The translations under genes were made by a program, and so were the position numbers. A model generated the notes under the pieces. The model saw only the letters and a program-made list of their open reading frames with translations, had not been told where the DNA came from and made no database searches. Below are positions 46,552-53,923 of a stretch of DNA of 64,000 nt, piece after piece. The stretch is from positions 587,006 to 651,005 of the forward strand of contig NZ_JRFE01000014.1 of NCBI RefSeq assembly GCF_000756305.1, written 5' to 3'. The stretch's first letter is position 1. Each line of letters begins with the position of its first letter. This DNA is from Myxosarcina sp. GI1 (GTDB lineage Bacteria > Cyanobacteriota > Cyanobacteriia > Cyanobacteriales > Xenococcaceae).

Positions 46552-47202
46552 TTATTTTCGCTGTTCTGGTCGCATTACAATTAGCGTCAAAACTCCAGAA
46601 ATAATAATAAATCCCACATTAATAACCAGTAATAGTAGTCCGCCAAAACCCATTACGGAATTTTTAGAGAGAAAAGCAATACCAGCCGCCCCAATAGCAG
46701 GAACTAAAGCTAAAGCTGCTACTACACCTACTAAGGTATCAGTTTTTTGTTTTACCAAAGCGATCGCCCCCGAAATTCCTGCTGCTATGGCGGCAATAAC
46801 GCTATACCATCCTGGTCTTACACGTTCTGCTAATAGTTCCTTATCAATTAAATTGGTTTCTGGCGGAATAACATTAGTAGTGTTTAGTAACCAAGTAGTC
46901 ATCATTGCCAACAGCATAGCTACTAAAAAGCCGAGGCAAGCCGCAACTAAACCTTTCAGTGCCAACCGAGGCTTTTTTGCTACTACTGCTAGAGAAATTA
47001 ACTCTAAAGGCGGTAGTGCGGGAGCGATAACCATCGAACCAATTAAAATCGGTACTGAGTTGGTTAATAAAGCAACTGCGGCTAGTATGCCAGACATCGC
47101 CATAAACACCAGATAGGAAGCGGTTAATTCTGCTTGCTTGGCGACTTTTTGAATAGTGCGATTGCTAACTATTGGTTTGGAAGAAGACACAAATTTACTC
47201 AA
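46552..47202 (-). CDS. DUF389 membrane protein
   Basis: 216 residues with about six membrane helices. The N-terminal helix pair and GSMVIAPALPPLELISLAVV with a Pro-rich bend are typical of the DUF389 family. Charged loops between helices include ERVRPGWYSVIAA. The function is unknown and no transport motif is evident. It is likely in the plasma membrane. It stands among several exported or membrane proteins on the same strand but 107 bases from the next one. Confidence 0.85.
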   Translation of the reverse strand: MSKFVSSSKPIVSNRTIQKVAKQAELTASYLVFMAMSGILAAVALLTNSVPILIGSMVIAPALPPLELISLAVVAKKPRLALKGLVAACLGFLVAMLLAMMTTWLLNTTNVIPPETNLIDKELLAERVRPGWYSVIAAIAAGISGAIALVKQKTDTLVGVVAALALVPAIGAAGIAFLSKNSVMGFGGLLLLVINVGFIIISGVLTLIVMRPEQRK

Positions 47203-47309
47203 TCTACCAAATTTGACTCTTCTTCATTGGACTACAAAGAGCGATCGAAGCGCAATACTAATCGCGCTTCTAGTACAGATTATTCTAGTAGCCCTTGGTC
47301 TTCCGTAGC

Positions 47310-48086
47310 CTAATTGATGCTATCTACTACCAAAACAGGTTTCTGTGAGTATTCTGCTTCAAGTTGCTCTTGTACATCTAAATCCCAAGTTAAGTCGTAG
47401 TCTCGTTCGAATTCGGCAGAGACAAAAGGACGAACCGTACCAGTGACGACTATATTTTCTTCCTCTGAAGGAATTGACTCGCCAGTAAGATTGACAACCA
47501 GCAAATCCTCACCAGCAATCAACTGTATTTCGTCGAGCCTAAAAGTGGTATCGCTCCAAATTTGACCCACTTCTCCTTCTACGGCAACTTCTTTACCATA
47601 AAAGTTTTCTGGTCTGTCGGAAATATCTCCGATACCAGGAGATAAAGTTAAAGCTTCAGCAAAAATAACTGGACGATTTTCGTAGTCTACATAGATATCG
47701 GGGTCTAAGTCGAGACCGTATAGTCTGTTAACATCTGCATAGACAAATTCACCCAGTTCCCCTGTAACCTGTAGTTCTAGCTGTTCGTCTGGCATTTCAG
47801 GCAGCATTTCGCCAGAAACATTTAGCACCAAAACATCATCTCCCTCTAAAAACCCTTCTTCGTTAATTGTGAAAGACATATCGGGTTCGACTTCTTCAAC
47901 CTGTCCTCTAACGGTTACTTCTTCACCCAAAGCTGCCGTAGGGTTTTCTTCAATATCTTCGATAGTTGTACTGCTATCAGTTTCTTGTGCTTGCAAACTA
48001 GTAGGGATAATAGTACCAAAAACTGATGCTAGGGACAATACTAAAGTGCTTGCTCCAAGTTTAATTAATAGATTATTTTTGAACAT
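47310..48086 (-). CDS. Exported protein with two OB-like domains
   Basis: 258 residues. Signal peptide: TLVLSLASVFGTIIPTSLQA. The mature part has two similar domains. The first runs about 42-140 (GEEVTVRGQVEEVEPDMSFT, DVLVLNVSGEMLP). The second runs about 150-256 (GKEVAVEGEVGQIWSDTTFR, DLLVVNLTGESIP). Each shows the beta pattern of a small OB-fold. The protein is acidic. Similar secreted proteins occur in cyanobacteria, but the function is unknown. It may bind an oligosaccharide or ion. It precedes no clear operon partner. Confidence 0.72.
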   Translation of the reverse strand: MFKNNLLIKLGASTLVLSLASVFGTIIPTSLQAQETDSSTTIEDIEENPTAALGEEVTVRGQVEEVEPDMSFTINEEGFLEGDDVLVLNVSGEMLPEMPDEQLELQVTGELGEFVYADVNRLYGLDLDPDIYVDYENRPVIFAEALTLSPGIGDISDRPENFYGKEVAVEGEVGQIWSDTTFRLDEIQLIAGEDLLVVNLTGESIPSEEENIVVTGTVRPFVSAEFERDYDLTWDLDVQEQLEAEYSQKPVLVVDSIN

Positions 48087-48141
48087 AATTTTATATTTTT
48101 TCCTTTGCTAACGACGTTTTTAAAAAATTGGTTGAGTCAAA

Positions 48142-48708
48142 CTAGACAACACCCATTCCAGATGCAGGATGATTTAGAGGCGCGCCATAAATTTCCCAAT
48201 CGCGAATTTGTTGTTGTTGTAGAATTGCCTCTGCCCCATTAATTTCAGCTTTCGTTCCTTCTAGTAAAACTATGTAGTGTCCTTCTGAAAGCATATTGTT
48301 GTAGTGTTTGGCTCGATCTTCAGGGACACCCCAACCGATTAAAGCCCCAACTAAGCCACCACCGGCAGCACCGATACCGCTACCTAAAAGAGTATTAGCC
48401 AAAACTATTCCTAATTCTGCGGCGGCACCCACGCCAGGAACTGCAAGTACGCCTAAACCTCCAATTAAGCCTAAAACTCCTCCCGTAGCCGTACCAGCTT
48501 TTGCACCTGCTTTAGCTCCACCTTTAGCTTGTTCGCCAGGGGGTTTGACTTCCGCACCACCTATACTCTCTTTTGGTTTGACATTACGAGCAATTACCGA
48601 AACTTTATCCATATTAAATCCTGCATCTCTTAGATCTTTTAAAGCAGTTTCGGCATTACCTCTCGTAGCAAATGTTCCGACAGCATGTCTGAGTTCATTA
48701 GTAGTCAT
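48142..48708 (-). CDS. General-stress-type protein (Gsp17M-like) with glycine-zipper membrane segment
   Basis: 188 residues. The N-terminal part (AVGTFATRGNAETALKDLRD, AGFNMDKVSVIARNV) resembles the alpha/beta domain of general stress protein 17M. The middle is a glycine- and alanine-rich membrane-associated stretch (GTATGGVLGLIGGLGVLAVP and GSGIGAAGGGLVGALIGWGV), a glycine zipper that may span or insert into a membrane. The C-terminal part (EDRAKHYNNMLSEGHYIVLL) repeats the N-terminal fold. Related proteins are induced by osmotic or desiccation stress. That role is inferred here. Confidence 0.75.
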   Translation of the reverse strand: MTTNELRHAVGTFATRGNAETALKDLRDAGFNMDKVSVIARNVKPKESIGGAEVKPPGEQAKGGAKAGAKAGTATGGVLGLIGGLGVLAVPGVGAAAELGIVLANTLLGSGIGAAGGGLVGALIGWGVPEDRAKHYNNMLSEGHYIVLLEGTKAEINGAEAILQQQQIRDWEIYGAPLNHPASGMGVV

Positions 48709-48946
48709 GATTTTTTTATTATTGATGTGCCAACAAAAACTTTTAAATTTGCAAGAATACCGATTTTTTTATTTCTAATAACAATTGGCATTACAACTTT
48801 ATTGTTTTTATTTTGATTAATTTTTTCATCCATCAAAAGCACTAACTAAAATTAAAATCAATGTTTAATGTACTGCATAAAAAATATGTCAATAATAATT
48901 TTAAATTTTAAAAAATCTTACTTTTATAAGTAGCTTCTTTTGAATT

Positions 48947-49798
48947 TTATTGAACCTCAGCAGATTTTATTTCTTTGGTAAGAGCTTCAATACGATTACT
49001 GTTAGTAGGATGAGTACGCAAAAATTCAGGCTGACCACCTCCTTCTAGCTGTTCGAGAAAGTTGACAAAGGCAATAGGAGGATAATCAGCTTGTTGTAAT
49101 ATTTCTAAACCAACGCGATCGGCTTCATATTCATATTCGCGGCTTTGAGGTAAATCTATCGCTAGTTGATAACCGATTTGCGCTAAGGTATTGGTATTTA
49201 CACCCGCGGTTTCGGCAATCCCTTGTGCTATTACGGCTTGCTTTAAATTTTCAATACTGTGTCTTTGATTAATATGAGCTATTTCATGGGCGATAACCGA
49301 CGCTAGTTGTGCTTGATTGTCTGCTTCTTCTACTAATCCACTAGTTACATAAACGAAACCCCCTGGAGTTGCAAAGGCATTAACTGTATCACTAGCAACC
49401 ACTTGAAAGGTATAAGGAATATCTCGACTATCGCTACTAGCTACTAATTCTTGCCCAATATTGTCTACGTATTCTTGAATTTGAGTATTATTGAAAAGTT
49501 GATACTGTTGATTTAATAACTTTTGATTAATTTGCTTGCCAATTTCTACTTCTTCTTCGTTAGAGATACTTGATATTTGCACATAGCGCACTGCATTTTT
49601 AAACAGATCGAGCAGATCTAAACTAATAACCGTACGAGATGATAAATCGATTTGCTTTTCTTTTGTTAGTGATGTAGCTTTAGCTTCTAAAGGAGCGATC
49701 GCACTAAAAACTCCAACAAAAATTAATGGTATTTGATAAACTTTACTATAGTTTTGATTTTTTTTATTGCCTACAAGATTATTTTTAAAGTTAAACAT
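48947..49798 (-). CDS. M48-family metallopeptidase (exported)
   Basis: 283 residues. The N-terminal hydrophobic segment (IPLIFVGVFSAIAPLEAKA) is a signal peptide or anchor. The zinc motif HEIAH is in LASVIAHEIAHINQRHS, with the third ligand Glu in EYEYEADRVGLEIL. YEADRVG is typical of BepA/YcaL-like M48 peptidases, which act on outer-membrane proteins in the periplasm. No TPR region follows, so it is the short form. It is divergent from hicA, with 93 bases between starts. Confidence 0.9.
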   Translation of the reverse strand: MFNFKNNLVGNKKNQNYSKVYQIPLIFVGVFSAIAPLEAKATSLTKEKQIDLSSRTVISLDLLDLFKNAVRYVQISSISNEEEVEIGKQINQKLLNQQYQLFNNTQIQEYVDNIGQELVASSDSRDIPYTFQVVASDTVNAFATPGGFVYVTSGLVEEADNQAQLASVIAHEIAHINQRHSIENLKQAVIAQGIAETAGVNTNTLAQIGYQLAIDLPQSREYEYEADRVGLEILQQADYPPIAFVNFLEQLEGGGQPEFLRTHPTNSNRIEALTKEIKSAEVQ

Positions 49799-49891
49799 AT
49801 TTATCGCCGTTTTTTTAAGCCTAATTTTTGACTAAAGCATTTTTCTTCTTACTTCAGCAGTATTTTTATTAAGCTAATAAGATATTTATTA

Positions 49892-50152
49892 ATGAGCAAA
49901 TACAAAAAACTACTGCAAAAAATTCTTACAGGAACATCCGATAACAACATCAACTTCTCCGAACTGCGACAGCTACTTAAAAAACTTGGATTTGAGGAAC
50001 GCGTCAAAGGCGGACACTATATTTTTACTAAGGTTAATGTAGAAGAAATCATTAATTTGCAGCCCAAGAGTGGCAAAGCTAAAAGTTACCAAGTTAAGCA
50101 AATTAGAAATTTAGTTGTGAAATATCGTTTAGGTGATAGTAATGTCGATTAA
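49892..50152 (+). CDS. hicA: HicA-family toxin
   Basis: 86 residues, slightly longer than typical HicA, with NINFSELRQLLKKLGFEERV and KGGHYIFTK (conserved catalytic His in the GSHxxF-like position), then LQPKSGKAKSYQVKQIRNLV. HicA is an mRNA interferase that blocks growth unless held by HicB. It overlaps the antitoxin gene by 11 bases, and the order toxin-antitoxin is usual. Both appear intact. Confidence 0.9.
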   Translation: MSKYKKLLQKILTGTSDNNINFSELRQLLKKLGFEERVKGGHYIFTKVNVEEIINLQPKSGKAKSYQVKQIRNLVVKYRLGDSNVD

Positions 50153-50354
50153 ATACGAACTAATTATTTATTGGAGTGAAGAGGATGGAGCTTTTATTGT
50201 AGAAGTCCCAGAATTACCTGGATGTATGGCAGATGGTGAAACCTATATTGAAGCAGTTAGCAATGCCGAGGTTGTTATTCGAGAGTGGATCGAAACAGCT
50301 CAAGAGTTAGGACGTTCTATTCCCACTCCTAAAGGACGGTTACTCTATGCTTGA
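50142..50354 (+). CDS. hicB: HicB-family antitoxin
   Basis: 70 residues from the ATG at 50142, overlapping the end of hicA. It shows the partial RNase H-like HicB core (YWSEEDGAFIVEVPELPGCM, ADGETYIEAVSNAEVVIREW, IETAQELGRSIPTPKGRLLY). It neutralises HicA. No DNA-binding domain follows, so autoregulation may come from the core or be absent. The coding overlap indicates tight co-translation. Confidence 0.92.
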   Translation: MSIKYELIIYWSEEDGAFIVEVPELPGCMADGETYIEAVSNAEVVIREWIETAQELGRSIPTPKGRLLYA

Positions 50355-50453
50355 TACAGAGCAAAAATTGCCCAACAAAGACGCTAAAATGCGATCCCAT
50401 TTTGAGACAGTATTTTTCAGACGCGATCGCTTTAGCAGTTGATTAAGGTTTAG

Positions 50454-51947
50454 CTATATAAATACCCGATCGCACCAGCTACCGTGTAAACCATAGGGAA
50501 TATGATGTTTGAGATGGAGGCGGGCGATCGCATCTCCTGCTAAGTTTTGTCCGTCTAAGATTGCCAAGCTGGAACGGTGTTGGCTGCCATCATAAACTAA
50601 AGTTAATACCCAGCCCGCATCTTCTTCAGTGGCACTGGGTTTGGGAACGAAAATCGGTTCGCTGACATAGCCATGTGGTGCAAAAGAATGAATGGCGCGA
50701 TCTCCTGTTTGCAGATCGGCTTTCATAATTGCTTGCAAAGGTGCATTGCCTGTCGCCTCATGAGAGATGCCCATAAATAAGTAGCGATATGCTTTACCCG
50801 CTTTATCGGGGTGAACGTAGGGAAACTCACAGCAGCGACTTTCTAATAGTTTACGTTCTACCTTTTTAGTTTGAAAGTCGTAGCTAAACCGCCATAGTTG
50901 ACCTGGATCTAACAGGGCAAAATCCACATCTTTATAGTTAGTGTCTGGCTGAACTTGGGGTAGAGATTTATAGGCAATTGAATCAATATAAAGTTTACCG
51001 TCGGTTTCAAAAGCGTTAGCGTGATGGAAGACAAAACCAGACTCGACTTTAAAGTTAATTACCTTTTTATTTTCTGGGTTACGAGGAATTAAAATTACGT
51101 TAGTTGGTTCTTTGGGTTGAAACTTAACGCACTCACCAGCACCCTGTAAGCCAAATGCAAAAGGTAGGGGATTAAAAGAAACCGCATTTTGGAAAAAGAT
51201 GCAGTAGTTGGGGGTAATGGCAAAATCGTGAATAAAACAAAAACCAGGAACGCTATGAGAACGACGACGCAATAATTTTCCTTGAGAACTAAATTCAAAT
51301 ACGGTAATCTTGCTTGAAAGTCCTGGTTCGATACGGAAATTAATCAAGCAGGGTTCGCCGTTATCTAGTTCGCAGTGAGGATCGATCCAGGGATGCGCTG
51401 CAAAAGCTTCCCCCTCTTTTAAAACACCATCTAAATAATCTATACCGATAGTTTTTAAAGTACTGGGATCTAAACGATGGGGTTCGGCGGCTTCCCAAAG
51501 TGCCAGTAATTTATCACCCCAGTAAATAATATTAGTATTAGCAATATTTTTTAATCTAAAATCGAAGGCGTTACTGAGCCAACCCCCAGGTTTTTGAGTG
51601 CCAAAAACACCACGATAAAGAGGCTTTCCTGCCTTTTCTTCCTCTACATAAGCTTTGGTACGGACATAGCGATTGCGATAGTAGGCTTTACCATCTTTAA
51701 AATAGAAAGCGTTAATCATGCCATCGCCGTCAAAGGGATGTTTTATCGGCGTACCGCCGATATCCAAACGACCAGGACCATTACGAAATAGCGTTCCCTC
51801 TAGTTCGGAGGGGATTTTTCCTTCAATATCTTCAATTTGATATTCGTATTCGTTGGGTTGGGTTTTGTAACCCTGTTGCCATTCTTCAGGGTAATAAGAT
51901 TTGCTGTTATGTGCGGTGTTTGCCTTTTGCGTAATCGTATCGATCAT
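50454..51947 (-). CDS. Carotenoid oxygenase (cleavage dioxygenase family)
   Basis: 497 residues from the ATG at 51947. The family beta-propeller carries the four iron-binding His residues: HPWIDPHCEL, FIHDFAITPNYCIFF, FVFHHANAFETDG and the C-terminal GLHGSW. PSELEGTLFRNGPGRLDIGG is the family entry motif. Enzymes of this type cleave carotenoids or apocarotenoids to retinal-like products. Subtype (apocarotenoid-15,15'-oxygenase or another) cannot be told by eye. The extended frame to 52043 lacks family similarity. Confidence 0.93.
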   Translation of the reverse strand: MIDTITQKANTAHNSKSYYPEEWQQGYKTQPNEYEYQIEDIEGKIPSELEGTLFRNGPGRLDIGGTPIKHPFDGDGMINAFYFKDGKAYYRNRYVRTKAYVEEEKAGKPLYRGVFGTQKPGGWLSNAFDFRLKNIANTNIIYWGDKLLALWEAAEPHRLDPSTLKTIGIDYLDGVLKEGEAFAAHPWIDPHCELDNGEPCLINFRIEPGLSSKITVFEFSSQGKLLRRRSHSVPGFCFIHDFAITPNYCIFFQNAVSFNPLPFAFGLQGAGECVKFQPKEPTNVILIPRNPENKKVINFKVESGFVFHHANAFETDGKLYIDSIAYKSLPQVQPDTNYKDVDFALLDPGQLWRFSYDFQTKKVERKLLESRCCEFPYVHPDKAGKAYRYLFMGISHEATGNAPLQAIMKADLQTGDRAIHSFAPHGYVSEPIFVPKPSATEEDAGWVLTLVYDGSQHRSSLAILDGQNLAGDAIARLHLKHHIPYGLHGSWCDRVFI

Positions 51948-52145
51948 AGTCCAAAATATATAGATATAGGCGATCGCCTGAGATAGTCTTCCTCCTTCCA
52001 AAATATCAATTTTTGTAAAGCAGATTCTATATCGATGGGGCAATTTATTAAATAAAGTCTTAAACTTATTCTGCTTTGGCTAGAAGTGCGTTAGGTATGG
52101 ATCGAGTATGCTTGCAGTTACACAGTAGCGATCGCTCCTGACAAT

Positions 52146-53669
52146 ATGAAAAATTTTAATTGGAAAAAACTACAAAACGGTTCGGATATTCGAGGGGTAG
52201 CTTTAGAAGGAGTTCCTGAAGAAACAGTCAACCTAACGCCTGAAGTGGCTAAAACTCTGGGACAGGCTTTTGCTAACTGGTTGAGCGAAAAAGTAGGCAA
52301 GTCGCCTGAAGAACTAGTAGTTTCAGTAGGGCGCGATAGTCGTCTGTCGGGGCAGACTTTAATCGAGTCATTTATGGAAGGAATGAGCGAATGCGGTTGC
52401 CAAGTCTACAATTTTGGGATCGCCTCTACTCCCGCCATGTTTATGAGTACCATCGACCCTAAGTTTAATTGCGATGGTGGGGTGATGCTCACCGCCAGCC
52501 ATTTACCCTTTAATCGTAACGGATTTAAGTTTTTTACCAATCGCAGCGGTTTAGATAAAAAGGATATTGCCGATATTTTAAATTTAGCCGAGCAAAACAA
52601 TTTTGCTACCGTTTCGCCAACTAAAGCGATCGAACAGCACGATTTTATCTCTGTTTATGCTGCTGGTTTAGTTGAAACCGTTCGTAATGCCGTTAATAGT
52701 TCGGAGAATTTCGATCGCCCTCTAGAAGGACTAAAAATTGTTGCCGATGCGGGTAACGGTGCGGGAGGTTTTTATGTCGATAAGGTGCTGCAACCTCTAG
52801 GCGCAGACACTACGGGAAGTCAGTTTTTAGAACCAGACGGCACTTTTCCCAATCATGTCCCCAATCCCGAAAACCAAGAGGCAATGGCTGCTATCTGTCA
52901 GGCAGTTATCGATAATGATGCCGATTTTGGTATTATCTTCGATACCGATGTCGATCGCGCCGCAGCAGTAGACCATCAAGGCAACGAACTAAATCGCAAT
53001 CGCTTGATTGCTTTAATTTCTGCGATCGTTCTCCAAGAACATCCAGGTTCGACCATTGTTACCGACTCTATTACTTCTGAAGGCTTAAGCAAATTTATTG
53101 AAAAAGACTTAAATGGCGTTCATCATCGTTTCAAACGCGGTTACAAAAATGTAATTAACGAATCGATTCGTTTAAACCAAGAAGGACAAGAATCCTGGCT
53201 GGCGATCGAAACTTCTGGACATGGGGCGATGAAAGAAAACTACTTTCTCGACGATGGGGCATATCTAGCCACCAAACTCTTAGCCGAACTCGCTAAATCC
53301 AAACAAGAAGGTAAATTCTTGACCGATTTAATTGCCAACCTGGTTGAACCAGTAGAAAGTGAAGAATATCGACTTAAAATTACAGTAGATGACTTTAAAG
53401 CTTACGGTAATAAAGTAATCGAAAAACTGCAAGAATTTGCGCGATCGCAAACGGATTGGAAGATTGTCCCCAACAATTATGAAGGTGTTCGCATATCCTG
53501 TCAGTCACCAGATGAAGACGGCTGGTTCTTATTACGCCTATCCCTCCACGACCCCGTACTACCATTGAACATTGAATCTAATGTTTCTGGAGGTGTTGAG
53601 AAAATAGTCAGCAGACTTAATGAATTTTTCCCGTCATTTAATTCACTCGATCTGTCATCTCTCAATTAA
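52146..53669 (+). CDS. Alpha-D-phosphohexomutase (phosphoglucomutase/phosphomannomutase)
   Basis: 507 residues. Active-site Ser in TASHLPFNRNGFKFF, metal loop IIFDTDVDRAAAVD (DxDxD), sugar-binding ETSGHGAMKENYFLDDG, and a phosphate-binding site near the C-terminus (NYEGVRISC). It interconverts the 1- and 6-phosphates of glucose or mannose for storage polysaccharide and cell-wall sugars. Which sugar is favoured is not certain. It stands alone on the plus strand, divergent from the carotenoid oxygenase. Confidence 0.92.
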   Translation: MKNFNWKKLQNGSDIRGVALEGVPEETVNLTPEVAKTLGQAFANWLSEKVGKSPEELVVSVGRDSRLSGQTLIESFMEGMSECGCQVYNFGIASTPAMFMSTIDPKFNCDGGVMLTASHLPFNRNGFKFFTNRSGLDKKDIADILNLAEQNNFATVSPTKAIEQHDFISVYAAGLVETVRNAVNSSENFDRPLEGLKIVADAGNGAGGFYVDKVLQPLGADTTGSQFLEPDGTFPNHVPNPENQEAMAAICQAVIDNDADFGIIFDTDVDRAAAVDHQGNELNRNRLIALISAIVLQEHPGSTIVTDSITSEGLSKFIEKDLNGVHHRFKRGYKNVINESIRLNQEGQESWLAIETSGHGAMKENYFLDDGAYLATKLLAELAKSKQEGKFLTDLIANLVEPVESEEYRLKITVDDFKAYGNKVIEKLQEFARSQTDWKIVPNNYEGVRISCQSPDEDGWFLLRLSLHDPVLPLNIESNVSGGVEKIVSRLNEFFPSFNSLDLSSLN

Positions 53670-53720
53670 TTTAAAGGCGTTGCTGATTTGAAGTATGAAA
53701 CTGAAAAGTAATCTGTTTGT

Positions 53721-53744
53721 AGCTATCAGCTATTAGCTGTTAGC
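53721..53744 (+). repeat. Degenerate heptamer repeat (AGCTATC-type)
   Basis: AGCTATC, AGCTATT, AGCTGTT and a partial AGC follow each other in the spacer between the phosphohexomutase and DUF3769 genes. Degenerate but seven-base periodic. Confidence 0.7.
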
Positions 53745-53810
53745 TTTTTATAGTCATTCTCATTAATTTTTCTATGGTAGATATGTACTATTAATAACAG
53801 GTTTAATTAT

Positions 53811-53845
53811 TACTTGCTACTTGCTACTTGCTACTCGCTACTTGT
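53811..53845 (+). repeat. Heptanucleotide tandem repeat TACTTGC
   Basis: Three exact TACTTGC units then TACTCGC and TACTTGT. A second, unrelated heptamer in the same spacer. Confidence 0.88.
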
Positions 53846-53892
53846 TTCTGGAAATCGTATGGTTTCTATTTGGAATGACTATAACTTAACTT

Positions 53893-53920
53893 CTGCCCTC
53901 TGCCCTCTGCCCTCTGCCCT
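53893..53920 (+). repeat. Heptanucleotide tandem repeat CTGCCCT x4
   Basis: Four exact CTGCCCT units immediately before the 3' end of the DUF3769 gene at 53924. A third heptamer unit type within 200 bases. Confidence 0.92.
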
Positions 53921-53923
53921 CGT

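Noticed and set aside
53811-53920. CRISPR array in the heptamer-rich spacer
   Set aside because: Units are seven bases, directly adjacent, with no spacers; no cas gene is present in the window.
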